DNA of 64,000 nt from contig NZ_VORZ01000001.1 of NCBI RefSeq assembly GCF_007997305.1, positions 992,001 to 1,056,000 on the forward strand, written 5' to 3'. Source of the DNA: Psychrobacter frigidicola (GTDB lineage Bacteria > Pseudomonadota > Gammaproteobacteria > Pseudomonadales > Moraxellaceae). Shown here piece after piece: positions 27,260 through 37,644 of this stretch. The notes under the pieces are model-generated. The model had not been told where the DNA came from. It saw only the letters and a program-made list of their open reading frames with translations, and did not search any database. A program made the position numbers and the translations under genes. Each line of letters opens with the position of its first letter. Position 1 is the first letter of the stretch.

Positions 27260-28384
27260 TTATTTATCAGCAATATCAATGCCCAACGCTATCAATTGCT
27301 GCTGTAACGTCTGATAGCAATTAGTAGATAAAATAGCCGTCACAGGCAATACCCATAATCGACTTACCAGCTCTTGCCACTCAGTATTTTGCGCTTGGCT
27401 GTTGGTTGCTTGCAATAATAAGGCACGAACTTTTACCGCATCTTTACTGGTGACAATAATAGGCTGTTCTGTATATTGAAGTAGCTCATTCACACTAAAG
27501 TCATAATGATCAGGGTAAGGATGCTCTATAACGTCAAAACCAAGGCTGTTAAGGGTAGCAAAGAAACGCTGCGGATAACCAATACCACTAACTGCATGGA
27601 CTTGACTGCCATGAATTGGTGGAGCTGCTTGAACGCTACCATTTAATTGACTATCTAGTAACTCAGTTAACTTAAACAGCTCAGGGTACAAAGGCTGCAG
27701 GCTATCAGGATGCAGTTGCATGGCTAAATGCTTATATAAAAACGAATCACTATCTAAGTTTAAGTGCTCATCCGCTTTTTCATGGTAAATGACCGTCGCA
27801 TTTTTTAACCGAGATATTGGCTCACGTAAGAACCCCGTCGGCAATAACTGCTGACTACCGAAACCACGAGCAGCATCCACCACAATCCATTCAATATCGC
27901 GCTGCAAAGCATAATGCTGCAAACCATCATCGGCAATAATCAGTTGTAGATTAGGATGCGCTTGTAATAAAGTTTCAATAGCTTGCTGACGATTCGGACA
28001 GACTGCCATCGCCACACCAGTTGTGCTAACAATTAGATAAGGCTCGTCACCCACGTCACTAGGCAAACTATCCGTAGTCACCAATACTGGCATCTTACTA
28101 CTATCGCCGCCATAACCCCGACTGATAACGCCGACTTGTACGCTGCGTTGCTGTAAATAATTCACTAAAGTCATAATTAAAGGCGTTTTGCCACTGCCAC
28201 CAACGGTAATATTACCAATGACTAGCACAGGAATAGGCGCATGATAACTTGAGAATAGACCGACCTTATAAGCTTGCCTGCGTAACAATATCAGCAGACC
28301 ATATAACCAACTAATCGGTAGCAATAACCATAGCCAACCAGCTTGACGCTGCCATGCGCGGGTAACTGCCGTCTCCATACTCAT
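27260..28384 (-). CDS. lpxK: Tetraacyldisaccharide 4'-kinase
   Basis: Phosphorylates the lipid A precursor at the 4' position. The 374-residue protein has one N-terminal membrane segment (WLWLLLPISWLYGLLILL) and the P-loop GNITVGGSGKTPL near residue 60. Also present are DDGLQHYALQRDIEWIVVDA and GFLREPISRL, both LpxK hallmarks. It sits between msbA and kdsB, the classic lipid A order. The start is one of two in-frame ATG codons with no strong ribosome site. Confidence 0.95.
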   Translation of the reverse strand: MSMETAVTRAWQRQAGWLWLLLPISWLYGLLILLRRQAYKVGLFSSYHAPIPVLVIGNITVGGSGKTPLIMTLVNYLQQRSVQVGVISRGYGGDSSKMPVLVTTDSLPSDVGDEPYLIVSTTGVAMAVCPNRQQAIETLLQAHPNLQLIIADDGLQHYALQRDIEWIVVDAARGFGSQQLLPTGFLREPISRLKNATVIYHEKADEHLNLDSDSFLYKHLAMQLHPDSLQPLYPELFKLTELLDSQLNGSVQAAPPIHGSQVHAVSGIGYPQRFFATLNSLGFDVIEHPYPDHYDFSVNELLQYTEQPIIVTSKDAVKVRALLLQATNSQAQNTEWQELVSRLWVLPVTAILSTNCYQTLQQQLIALGIDIADK

Positions 28385-28465
28385 TGGTGTACGCCCATAT
28401 ATCGCTGCTTATTTATTAATATTCATCAGTTTTGAAAACCATAATAACTACTGCAACTGCTAAAA

Positions 28466-30253
28466 CTACTTGAAATCACGGGCATACATTTGCGCATACT
28501 GGCCTTGCTTTTGCATCAACTCATCATGCGTACCAAGCTCGACAATCCGGCCACTGTCTAACACACCAATACGATCAGCGGACTCAATCGTCGTTAAACG
28601 ATGCGCAATGACTATTGTCGTACGGTCTTTCATCACATTATCGAGCGCCTGTTGAATATAATATTCTGACTCGTTATCAAGGGCGCTGGTCGCCTCATCT
28701 AATATCAAAATTGGCGCGTCTTTTAAGAGGGCACGTGCAATAGATAAGCGCTGGCGTTGACCGCCAGACAGCTGCAAACCTTCAGCACCAATCTGACTTT
28801 GATAGCCATTCGGCATTTTCATAATAAAGTCATGTGCAAAGGCGTCTTTCGCGGCGTGTTCCACTTCTGCTTGGGTCTTATCTGCTAAACCACCATACGC
28901 GATATTATTAAAAACAGTGGTATTAAACAATGTTACTTGTTGGTTCACCATCGCAATCTGCGCCCGCAAACTCTCTAACGTAATGTCCTCAATCGCCAAC
29001 CCATCTATCGTAATTTGACCTGATGACGTCGTCAGTGTACGCGTCAATAAATTGACCAATGATGACTTGCCCGCGCCGCTACGGCCTACCAAGGCTACCG
29101 TTTCGCCTGCATGCACATTTAAATTAAAGTCTTGCAGTGCCACGGTAGAGTCTGGATAAACCAAGCTGACATTATTTAAATGAATATCGCCTACCAAGGT
29201 TGGATCCAGCACACCACTGTCTTGCTCTTCAGGCTCATCTAGCAGGGCAAATATAGACTCACCAGCCGCGATACCTTTTTGCAACTTTTGATTTACATCG
29301 GTGAGCGAACGTACCGGCTTACTAAGCAGTCCTGCCGCAGCAATATAGGAGATAAACTGACCCGCTGAAATATTATCAATCACCGCAGGCCGTAGAGCAA
29401 GCCACACTACCACTGCCATTGCCATCGCCATTAATAGCTGTACGGCTGGGGTATTGATACTATTAGTAATCACCACCTTCATACCTTGACGCAAGTTCTT
29501 TCTGGAGGTGGCGTCAAAGCGCTTTGATTCGTATGCTTGTCCGCCATAGTTTTTAACCACTTGATAACCACCAATGACCTCGTTAGTAATATGACTAACA
29601 TCACCCATCGTTTGCTGGATACCTTTTGATAGTTTTAAATAACGCTTGGAGGCAAGGCGAATCAGCCACAAAATAGGCGGTAATACTAAAAATAAAATCA
29701 AGGTCAAGCGCCAGTTGCTATACAACAAGAAGCCCATCAGCGCGACTACAGTCAAACCGTCCCGTAAAAGGGTTTTCATAGAGTCCGTACTGGCAGCGGT
29801 CACTTGCTCAACATCAAAAATAAGCTTAGAAGAAATAGTCCCTGCTGGGTTTGCCAAATAAAAGGAGCTTGGTAGGCGCAGTAGCTTATTAAAAACCTGA
29901 ACCCGCAACTCATATACCAAATTGCGCGACACTAAAGCAGAATAGTAGTTACCCAAAAAGCTGCCAACACCGCGCACAAAGAACAACCCAACAATAATAA
30001 ACGGGAATAAATCTTGTTTGCTTTGGTCGTTCTGATTGATGGCGTCCGTAATATATTCCAATAACTTAGCAATCCAAATCTCGGTTGCCGCATTGATAGC
30101 AAAACCAATAACAGTCAATAATAACGCCCACCAGTATGGCTTAAGATAACTTAGCAGGCGCAATAATGTCTTATGCTTAGGCGTGATAATAGGCATCGAT
30201 GGTATTGCGGTAGCAGAATTTTTTATGGAATCGGATGGATAAGATTGGCTCAT
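28466..30253 (-). CDS. msbA: Lipid A flippase MsbA
   Basis: ABC exporter moving lipid A-core across the inner membrane. The 595-residue half-transporter has a six-helix membrane domain (about 30-325) and a nucleotide-binding domain with Walker A GRSGAGKS at 390-397, signature LSGGQ at 495-499 and Walker B LILDE at 516-520, followed by the IAHRLTTIE switch His. The first 25 residues are a short polar leader. GAGGC precedes the ATG. It leads the msbA-lpxK-kdsB run. Confidence 0.95.
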   Translation of the reverse strand: MSQSYPSDSIKNSATAIPSMPIITPKHKTLLRLLSYLKPYWWALLLTVIGFAINAATEIWIAKLLEYITDAINQNDQSKQDLFPFIIVGLFFVRGVGSFLGNYYSALVSRNLVYELRVQVFNKLLRLPSSFYLANPAGTISSKLIFDVEQVTAASTDSMKTLLRDGLTVVALMGFLLYSNWRLTLILFLVLPPILWLIRLASKRYLKLSKGIQQTMGDVSHITNEVIGGYQVVKNYGGQAYESKRFDATSRKNLRQGMKVVITNSINTPAVQLLMAMAMAVVVWLALRPAVIDNISAGQFISYIAAAGLLSKPVRSLTDVNQKLQKGIAAGESIFALLDEPEEQDSGVLDPTLVGDIHLNNVSLVYPDSTVALQDFNLNVHAGETVALVGRSGAGKSSLVNLLTRTLTTSSGQITIDGLAIEDITLESLRAQIAMVNQQVTLFNTTVFNNIAYGGLADKTQAEVEHAAKDAFAHDFIMKMPNGYQSQIGAEGLQLSGGQRQRLSIARALLKDAPILILDEATSALDNESEYYIQQALDNVMKDRTTIVIAHRLTTIESADRIGVLDSGRIVELGTHDELMQKQGQYAQMYARDFK

Positions 30254-30488
30254 AAAAGCCTCAAATTAAATATAAATATGTGGATTTGCCATCTGGGTTT
30301 CTAACATTGACAGTTTGGCGAAATAACGAGGATACAAACAATAGCAATAAGAATTCAGTACCTATAATAAACACCCTAGTGAATAAACGCCAGAGTATAG
30401 CGTTTTATCATCACGACTAATGATTGCTAACCAAAGCGTGTCGTAGGCCGATATTAGAAAAACCAACCAGCCTCGTTAAATGGCTACC

Positions 30489-31595
30489 TTACGCTTCTAG
30501 ATGCTTCATTAAAGCGGCGAATTCGTCTTGATTATGAAAGAATATCTCAACACTACCTTGGCCCTCTTTTTTATGCTTAAGTTTTACTTCAGCACCCAAA
30601 GCATCGGTTAACCGCTGAACTAAACGCTCTGTATCTTGCGACTGTGCTTGTTCACTGCGGCTGGCTTTAGGTACAGGATTTAAAATAGATTTGACCAATT
30701 TTTCAGCTTCACGTACTGTCATACCGCCATCGATAATTTTTTGCGCGATGATAGGTTGTTGATCAGAGGACAGCGCTAATAATGTTCGTGCATGCCCCAT
30801 ATCTAGGGCACTGGTCGCCAAATGCTCTTTGACCGTATCGTGAAGTTGGTTAAGACGCAGTAAATTTGATACGGTAGTGCGCGCTTTTCCGACCACTTCA
30901 GCAATCATCGCATGACTCATACCAAATTCGGTATGAAAACGTTGTAAGGCGGCGGCTTGGTCAATCACTGACAAGTCTTCACGCTGAATATTTTCAATCA
31001 ATGCTAAGGCTATGGCTAACTCATCAGATAACGCGCGTTCAATCGCAGGAATGACTGACTTGCCCGCCATTTTTGCCGCACGCCAGCGCCGTTCGCCCGC
31101 GATGATTTCATGCGTAACATCGGGTCTACTTTTATCTTCACTTGCTAGCAATGGCCGAATAACGATAGGCTGCATGATGCCATGCTGCTCGATGGAAGAC
31201 GCCAGCTCCATCAATGCCGTCTCACTCATATCACGGCGTGGCTGGTACTTACCCGCTTGCAAGCGCATGACATTAATCTGTATTAAGCTAATTTGGTCTT
31301 CAGACGTGCTGTTTTCCATACTGCGTATTTTAACGTTGTTGCGTACGGTGCGTGTGCGGCTATTATTATCTGTAGCATCTAAATTAGCTTTCACGCGCGC
31401 TTTATTACGACTGGGTGTAGTAGCTACAGTCGCCTCTGGTACTGATAACGTATCTAATGCAGTATCTGGCAGAACAGCATCACGCGCTGCCATATCATCC
31501 TGTAAGGCAGAGGCGGTAATTCGCTTTTCTTTTCTGATTGACCCCAATAAGGCATCTAAACCTCGATTGGCTGCCAATCCTCGTTTCTTCGCCAT
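30489..31595 (-). CDS. parB: Chromosome partitioning protein ParB
   Basis: CTP-dependent DNA clamp that binds parS sites near the origin. The protein has 368 residues, longer than many ParB proteins because about 100 residues of Ala/Thr/Arg-rich linker follow the N-terminal AANRGLDALLGS (ParA-activating peptide). Then come YQPRRDMSETALMELASSI, GERRWRAAKMAG (Arg-rich CTP pocket) and IALALIENIQREDLS, with an HTH (MSHAMIAEVVGKARTTVSNLLRL, in part). The C-terminal dimer domain has KHKKEGQGSVEIFFH. AGGAT precedes the ATG. It lies 139 bases downstream of parA. Confidence 0.95.
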   Translation of the reverse strand: MAKKRGLAANRGLDALLGSIRKEKRITASALQDDMAARDAVLPDTALDTLSVPEATVATTPSRNKARVKANLDATDNNSRTRTVRNNVKIRSMENSTSEDQISLIQINVMRLQAGKYQPRRDMSETALMELASSIEQHGIMQPIVIRPLLASEDKSRPDVTHEIIAGERRWRAAKMAGKSVIPAIERALSDELAIALALIENIQREDLSVIDQAAALQRFHTEFGMSHAMIAEVVGKARTTVSNLLRLNQLHDTVKEHLATSALDMGHARTLLALSSDQQPIIAQKIIDGGMTVREAEKLVKSILNPVPKASRSEQAQSQDTERLVQRLTDALGAEVKLKHKKEGQGSVEIFFHNQDEFAALMKHLEA

Positions 31596-31734
31596 GATTA
31601 CCTATCCTCTAACGCTAAAATAAAAGCCAAATGATGATTAATAAGAGCTTAATAATAAATAAAAATTAATAAATGCAGTGGCTAATGAACATAATAGTTA
31701 ATACCAGCTCATTATTAATCTGCTATTTACTGCT

Positions 31735-32520
31735 TTACTTGCCACGGCTTTGCTCGATAACTTCGGCAGCAAGCTTTAGATAGGCTCGTGAGCCTTTAGA
31801 CCATCTATCGTAAGCAATTACTGGCATACCGTGTGCTGGTGCTTCAGCCAAGCGAATGTTTCTTGGAATGTGCGTCTTATACATGATATCGCCAAAATGC
31901 GTTTGCAGTTCAGCCGACACATCACGGGCTAACGTATTACGAGCGTCAAATAAGGTTCTGACCACACCTCGAATATATAGCTTAGGATTCAGCTCAGTTA
32001 GACGCTCAATCGTTTGTGATAAATCCGCCAAACCTTCAAGGGCATAATACTCACATTGCATCGGAATAATGACCCCGTCAGTTGCAACCAATGCATTAAT
32101 AGTCAATAGATTTAAACTGGGTGCACAGTCCATGATGATATAATCATAAGGCTTTTTTTGCCCATTGGCTTGGTCGGTTACTAATTGGGTCATTGCCGTC
32201 TTTAGTAGCTCATGGCTATTGGTCTGCCCCATCAAAGTGATGTCAATACCTGCCAACTCTCTATTAGTCCCAATAACATCAAAGCCTGCTGGACTGGTCA
32301 CGATAGCCTCTTGAAGCGATACGCCATCGAGGAGCACATCCGCCATGGTCAATGCTAAATCATTCTTATCAAGACCCGTGCCTGTCGTGGCATTGCCCTG
32401 TGGGTCTAAGTCAATCAGCAATACACGCTTGCGCTTAGCAGCCAAGCTGGCAGTCAAATTTACTGCCGTCGTGGTTTTGCCAACGCCGCCTTTTTGATTC
32501 GCAATGGCTATGATTTCCAT
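31735..32520 (-). CDS. parA: Chromosome partitioning ATPase ParA (Soj-like)
   Basis: Deviant-Walker ATPase that positions the ParB-parS complex. From the ATG at 32520 it has 261 residues with NQKGGVGKTT covering residues 8-17, then LIDLDPQGNATTG and the Walker B-like IMDCAPSLN. The size matches chromosomal ParA (no N-terminal HTH, unlike plasmid ParA). A TTG four codons upstream is possible, but the ATG gives the typical MxIIAIANQKGG start. It is immediately downstream of rsmG, the usual order near oriC. Confidence 0.95.
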   Translation of the reverse strand: MEIIAIANQKGGVGKTTTAVNLTASLAAKRKRVLLIDLDPQGNATTGTGLDKNDLALTMADVLLDGVSLQEAIVTSPAGFDVIGTNRELAGIDITLMGQTNSHELLKTAMTQLVTDQANGQKKPYDYIIMDCAPSLNLLTINALVATDGVIIPMQCEYYALEGLADLSQTIERLTELNPKLYIRGVVRTLFDARNTLARDVSAELQTHFGDIMYKTHIPRNIRLAEAPAHGMPVIAYDRWSKGSRAYLKLAAEVIEQSRGK

Positions 32521-32657
32521 ACACTCACTCAATTTAATTAATATAATGCCTGTTACTTATTTAATTTTTTATTATCAACTATAAACTTTTATAAACATTA
32601 GCTTTGCAGAAAACAGCTATTCAATTGACACTATTGCCAGCGAGACTACAGCCAATT

Positions 32658-32666
32658 TTATCCACA
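32658..32666 (+). promoter_or_regulatory. Single DnaA-box match (TTATCCACA)
   Basis: A perfect 9-base DnaA consensus in the rsmG-parA intergenic space. A 9-mer is expected by chance roughly once in two windows of this size counting both strands, so the weight is low. There is no cluster of boxes and no parS palindrome that I could find. Confidence 0.3.
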
Positions 32667-32699
32667 CTTATTATGTTTGATGCTAAAGTCGTGCCTAGC

Positions 32700-33422
32700 T
32701 TAGACATTTTTATAAGACAATTCAATCAAATGACGACTTTCCTCTAAACGCGGTACATTTAGCTCAATCGTGTCAATTTGCCACTGTGGCTCTAATGCCT
32801 GTAACTCTTCATTCGTGGGCGCCTTACCTTTCATAGCACACAGACGGCCGCCATGAGCCAAGCGTGGCTGTGCGGCATCTACAAAATCAATGAGACTAGC
32901 AAATGCTCTCGAAGTTACTACTTCGTACTGTCCTTCATGTGCCTCAATGCGGGCGGCAATCGGGGTGACATTACTCAGGCCGAGCTCACTACTAATTTGC
33001 TTAATAAACCGAATTTTTTTCTTATTGCTATCGAGCGCGGTGCACTGTCGCTCAGGCTGACAAATAGCAATAATAACGGCTGGTAGCCCTGCGCCCGTAC
33101 CGATATCCAACAAAGAACCAGCGGGTAAATGCGCTATAATGGCCAAGCAATCAACGACATGTTTAACCAACGCCTCGACTGGATCGCTAATAGCGGTGAG
33201 ATTATACGCTTTATTCCATAATAAAAGCTGGTCTAAGTACAATAATAACGTGCGCTGCTGACTATCGGTTAGCGGCAGGGCTAATGCTTGAATAGCTTGC
33301 GCCAAAATATTAGCCAGTGCCGGCAATTGTACCCCAAGCTTTGCAAACCCAGTAGGGTCAGTAATAGCAAGCCCCGTACTAGCAGAGGATGAAACCATAG
33401 CGCTCTTAGCAGAATCTGACAT
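32700..33422 (-). CDS. rsmG: 16S rRNA m7G527 methyltransferase RsmG (GidB)
   Basis: Methylates G527 of 16S rRNA; loss gives low-level streptomycin resistance in E. coli. It has 240 residues, about 30 more than E. coli RsmG, the excess being a Ser/Ala-rich N-terminus. The body has LWNKAYNLTAISDP, then SLLDIGTGAGLPAVIIAI (SAM-binding loop near 100-118), and VTSRAFASL, followed by ALKGKAP-like MKGKAPTNE. The rsmG-parA-parB order is conserved near bacterial origins; mnmG, its usual partner, is not in the window. Confidence 0.94.
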   Translation of the reverse strand: MSDSAKSAMVSSSASTGLAITDPTGFAKLGVQLPALANILAQAIQALALPLTDSQQRTLLLYLDQLLLWNKAYNLTAISDPVEALVKHVVDCLAIIAHLPAGSLLDIGTGAGLPAVIIAICQPERQCTALDSNKKKIRFIKQISSELGLSNVTPIAARIEAHEGQYEVVTSRAFASLIDFVDAAQPRLAHGGRLCAMKGKAPTNEELQALEPQWQIDTIELNVPRLEESRHLIELSYKNV

Positions 33423-33697
33423 ACAACACGTTATCCCATTTTAACAGGTGAATCGTCTATTTTATCATGCAGTCTGCTTATTGAATAGTTGCAGATTGCG
33501 CCAATGTCCGCCATCTTATACTATCTGCGTGGCTATTAAAGCCTTATTCTGCATAGACAAGGCGAATAAAATATTAAATTGGTCAGATAGAGCCGACAAT
33601 AATTAACGGCTTAACTAAAGATTGCGCTTGATAATAGTACCAATGTACCGACATACTTACCTTCATACTCTATTTTTGAGACGATTACTTGACGCCT

Positions 33698-36475
33698 ATG
33701 ACTCAAACTATAACCGATTCTGAGCCAGCTCTTATTACTCCAACCGCCCCTGCTATAAAAATCAAGCTGTCAATGAGTCAAGCAGAGGACACAGCAGACG
33801 GTAAAGCCAATAAGTTACCTGACCCCATCCTGGCGGAGGTCAACCTGCGTTGCCTTATCGCGGCTGAGCAATTAAAACGCTATAGTGATGCCAGTAAATT
33901 GCCTGTTGATACCCGCACTGCACCCCCGTTAAATATCGGCTTTGGACAGCAGCGCGCGCTAAAAGCGTTACAGACGGCCTTAGATATTCACGCCAGCGGC
34001 TATCATGTCTTTGCAGCGGGTGAAAATGGCTTGGGCAAGCGTACGGTAATCAGTCGCTTATTGCAGCGTATTGCTGTAGAGCAACCGACACCCGATGATT
34101 GGGTTTACGTGCATAACTTTACGGATCCACGTACGCCTATGGCATTACACCTGCCTGCTGGACAATCAATCCTATTGCAGCAGCAAGTTAACAACTTATG
34201 GCAACAAGCCAAAAAACTTCTCAACCAACGCTTTCGTAGCGATCATTATCAAAGTAAAATTGAAGCCATCAAAAATGCTACCCATCAAAAAGAAACGCAT
34301 GCTTATGATGTGCTCAATGCAGAGGGCAAGCAGTACGATTTAGCTTTGACCTTTCGTCCATTTGATAATAAAGCGGTCTTTGTGCATCCGAGCCAACTGC
34401 CGATAGAAAGTATAAGTAATAAAGACCCGAATAACGACAGTGATGAGCCAAACAAATCGACGGAAAATCTAAAAGCAGATGCTAAATTATTGTCTGATAA
34501 GATTCAAAAGACCAATACAGAGTCTAAGCATAGCCATAATAATAATAGCTACGAAGCTGAGCTCAATAATTTTACGCAAAAGAATCACATGCAAAAGCGA
34601 CTCAATCAGCTAACCATTGCACTAGAGCAGTTAGAAGACGAAGCCAATGATTCGATAGAAGCGTTGCATCATGATATTGCCCGACGTGCACTACAACCTT
34701 TATTCACACCCATTCAGGAATCATTTTCGACCAATGCGTCAGTGCTTGAGTATTTAGAGGCAATGTTTGCAGATATGGTGACCCATGTCGAACGTATTGT
34801 AAATGCTGATGATGAGGAATTTGTCGCTGCTGTTTTGACAACCACCCCAAGTCGATACTCAGTTAATATCATGGTCAGCCATAAACTAAACAGTGGCGCC
34901 CCTGTTGTTTTTGAAGACTTGCCTACGCATTTAAACCTGCTCGGTCATGTCGAGCAAATTACCCAACTTGGCACAGTAACCACCGACGTCAGTATGATTC
35001 GTGCCGGAGCGTTACACCGTGCTAACGGTGGCTATTTATTGTTAGAAGCCAGTCATGTCCTTGAACATCCGTATGCGTGGCAAGGGCTGAAACGTGCGCT
35101 ACAATCACGCAAAATTAAACTATCTAGCCTTGAGCAAATGCTGACCTTAACCGGCAGTTTATCGTTATCTCCTACCCCTGTTGATCTTGATGTCAAAGTC
35201 ATTTTGTTAGGCGAAGCGGATTTATATTATCAACTGTTAGAGCTTGAGCCTGAGTTTGATGCGGTTTTTAAAGTCCGTGCCGACTTTCATGATGATGTTG
35301 TTCGCACCGACGAGCATGAATTGGCATTAGTGGCAAAAATGGCGGATATTATCAATTATGCGAAGCTGTATCCGTTTGATAATAGCGCGCAAGCGGCTTT
35401 ACTAGAGTATTTAAGTCTACAAGCCGAAGACCAAGACCGCTTAAGTCTACATAGCGACCTGTTGATTAAACTCCTGCACGAATCTAATCGCCATGCGCGC
35501 CTTGATAATAAAACTATCGTTGATGTCCATCATGTTACCCAAGCCATTGCTGATATGGATGAGCGCTCAGGATACTTACGCGATCTTTATTGGGAAGAGC
35601 TGAAAAATGGCCAGCAACTGATTAACACCAGTGGGCAAGCCGTCGGTCAAGTCAACGCTTTAACCGTCGTCAGTTATGCCGATAGTGAGTTTGGTATGCC
35701 TGCACGATTAACGGCAGTCATTCAGCCTAATATTGGTGCCGGTGACATTCTTGATATTGAGCGCGATGTTGACTTAGGCGGCAGCTTGCATGCGAAAGGC
35801 ATGCTGATTATGACCAGCTATTTGCGTGCTCTATTTAGCCAACATCATGCGTTGAACTTCAGTGCCTCACTAGCGTTTGAGCAAAGCTACGCCCATATTG
35901 ATGGCGACAGCGCCACAGTCAGTGAAGCTTGCGCGCTATTGTCCGCCTTAGCGGATGTCCCGATTAATCAAGCATATGCCATTACTGGCTCAATGAACCA
36001 ACTCGGCGAAGTACAAGCAGTTGGCGGTATCAATGCTAAAATAGCTGGCTTCTTTGATGCCTGCCGTGAGCAAGAATTGACCGGACAACAAGGCGTGATC
36101 ATCCCGATGGCCAATGTGAAGCAGTTAATGCTGCGTGATGACATCATTGAAGCGGTCAAATCTGGTATATTTCATATTTATGGTGTGCGCACACTTAGTG
36201 AAGCTTTAACGTTAATGACAGGACTGCCGATTGATACGCTAAATAAAAAGAAACGCTACCGCAAAGACACGTTATTTGGCAAAGTAATAAAACGGCTTAT
36301 GCTATGGGATAACAATCAAGATACCGAAGACACCGCTCTTGATGAGGCCGCCGATAAAAAATCTAAGAAAAAAAAGAAGAGAAAAGCTAAAAAAAAGCGT
36401 GAAGAGAAACGTCGAAGAGAAAAAAACAAACGTATAAAACAGCAAGATGATATAGAACAAGACGATATTATCTAA
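33698..36475 (+). CDS. Lon-like AAA+ protease (S16 family, LonB/LonC-like) with basic tail
   Basis: ATP-dependent protease of 925 residues from the ATG at 33698 (a TTG at 33689, eight bases after a GAG site, is an alternative). The P-loop is GENGLGKRT at 108-116, with Arg where Ser/Thr is usual, as in several COG1067 Lon-like enzymes. Walker B region: RANGGYLLLEASHVL. The proteolytic dyad is Ser738 in DGDSATVSE and Lys781 in INAKIAG; the 43-residue spacing equals that of E. coli Lon (Ser679/Lys722), strong evidence of an active protease. A Lys/Glu-rich linker occupies about 240-310, and the last 50 residues are extremely basic. It heads the WYL and TerD genes. Confidence 0.88.
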   Translation: MTQTITDSEPALITPTAPAIKIKLSMSQAEDTADGKANKLPDPILAEVNLRCLIAAEQLKRYSDASKLPVDTRTAPPLNIGFGQQRALKALQTALDIHASGYHVFAAGENGLGKRTVISRLLQRIAVEQPTPDDWVYVHNFTDPRTPMALHLPAGQSILLQQQVNNLWQQAKKLLNQRFRSDHYQSKIEAIKNATHQKETHAYDVLNAEGKQYDLALTFRPFDNKAVFVHPSQLPIESISNKDPNNDSDEPNKSTENLKADAKLLSDKIQKTNTESKHSHNNNSYEAELNNFTQKNHMQKRLNQLTIALEQLEDEANDSIEALHHDIARRALQPLFTPIQESFSTNASVLEYLEAMFADMVTHVERIVNADDEEFVAAVLTTTPSRYSVNIMVSHKLNSGAPVVFEDLPTHLNLLGHVEQITQLGTVTTDVSMIRAGALHRANGGYLLLEASHVLEHPYAWQGLKRALQSRKIKLSSLEQMLTLTGSLSLSPTPVDLDVKVILLGEADLYYQLLELEPEFDAVFKVRADFHDDVVRTDEHELALVAKMADIINYAKLYPFDNSAQAALLEYLSLQAEDQDRLSLHSDLLIKLLHESNRHARLDNKTIVDVHHVTQAIADMDERSGYLRDLYWEELKNGQQLINTSGQAVGQVNALTVVSYADSEFGMPARLTAVIQPNIGAGDILDIERDVDLGGSLHAKGMLIMTSYLRALFSQHHALNFSASLAFEQSYAHIDGDSATVSEACALLSALADVPINQAYAITGSMNQLGEVQAVGGINAKIAGFFDACREQELTGQQGVIIPMANVKQLMLRDDIIEAVKSGIFHIYGVRTLSEALTLMTGLPIDTLNKKKRYRKDTLFGKVIKRLMLWDNNQDTEDTALDEAADKKSKKKKKRKAKKKREEKRRREKNKRIKQQDDIEQDDII

Positions 36476-36513
36476 ACCCAACACTAAGGCGACTTCATAC
36501 AGGTTATCTCTTA

Positions 36514-37602
36514 ATGACTGCGCAAAAATTCAAACCTCAACAAACAGCTAATCCGACTGACAGCCCCGAGACCGCAAGCGAAACTGCTGCCAGTCGTCAT
36601 GGCGCAGCGACCACCGCACGCCAGTGGCAAGTGCTGTCACAACTACAGCGAAACCGCTGGGTCGGCACCACTCATATTTATGAGCAACTCGCACTTGCAG
36701 GCTTTGATATCAGTTTACGCACTGTACAAAGAGATTTAAATGCCTTAGCCAAACGCTTTCCCATCGAAAAAAATAACGCCAACCCGCAAGGCTGGCGCTG
36801 GTGCGATGATGCGCCGCTACAAAGCTTACCGCACATGAACCTGTCACAAGCGGTCGCCTTTAATATGGTTGAAGCCAATTTAACCCAACTGCTACCCCCT
36901 GTTATACTGGACGAGCTTTTTCCATGGTTTGACTTGGCACGTCGGCAGCTTAAAAATAGCAAAGTCACCCATTCATGGATTGACCGAGTACGTATTGAGC
37001 CTGCCACCCAACCGTTAATCGCGCCGCACATCGATTTGGACAGTAAAGACCACATTTATCATGCGCTATTTTATCAACTACAAATCAAAGCCTGTTATAC
37101 CCGTAGTGATAAATCAGATGCCAGCGAATACGTGCTCAATCCCATTGCCATCATTCAGCGCGGCGTCATTATTTACCTGCTTGCCACGCGTACCGATGAC
37201 CCAGACGCTATTATCCGCACCTTTGCGCTACATCGATTTGCCAGCGTTGAGATACTTGAAAGTACCGCCAAGACGCCTGATAAATTTCAACTCGACCATT
37301 ATCTAGATGCTGGGGGCATGGGCTTTACCCATCCGCTACTGAGTCAACTGCCCGACCATGGAAAGAATACCGCCATCGAGCTACATTTCACTAAAGCCGC
37401 AGGCAAAAGTCTGACAGAGAGTAAACTGAGCACTGATCAAACGGTGACGATAAATGCAGATGACACCCTGACTATTCATACCACTGTTAATTTAACATCC
37501 CAACTGGTCTGGTGGCTGCGTGGCTTCGGCAAAGGTTTATTAGATGCCAAGCCATCATTGCTGTATCAAGTCGTATTGGACACCTCATTTGAACCCACAT
37601 AG
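36514..37602 (+). CDS. WYL-domain transcriptional regulator
   Basis: A protein of 362 residues. The N-terminal winged helix-turn-helix is visible as RWVGTTHIYEQLALAG followed by LRTVQRDLNALAKRFPIE (about 48-85). The central WYL domain (about 180-260) carries YVLNPIAIIQRGVIIYLLATR and the C-terminal part ends VNLTSQLVWWLRGFG, the WCX-type dimer region. WYL domains often sense nucleic acid or nucleotides and control defence, repair or stress genes. It sits 38 bases after the Lon-like gene and 42 before the TerD-like gene, so the three form an operon. AGG precedes the ATG. Confidence 0.88.
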   Translation: MTAQKFKPQQTANPTDSPETASETAASRHGAATTARQWQVLSQLQRNRWVGTTHIYEQLALAGFDISLRTVQRDLNALAKRFPIEKNNANPQGWRWCDDAPLQSLPHMNLSQAVAFNMVEANLTQLLPPVILDELFPWFDLARRQLKNSKVTHSWIDRVRIEPATQPLIAPHIDLDSKDHIYHALFYQLQIKACYTRSDKSDASEYVLNPIAIIQRGVIIYLLATRTDDPDAIIRTFALHRFASVEILESTAKTPDKFQLDHYLDAGGMGFTHPLLSQLPDHGKNTAIELHFTKAAGKSLTESKLSTDQTVTINADDTLTIHTTVNLTSQLVWWLRGFGKGLLDAKPSLLYQVVLDTSFEPT

Positions 37603-37644
37603 CAATCCATGATAAAAACAACCTAATAATTAACAAGGATACTT

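Noticed and set aside
31012..31623. 203-codon plus-strand frame opposite parB
   Set aside because: Antisense shadow of a well-supported parB gene; no own signals.
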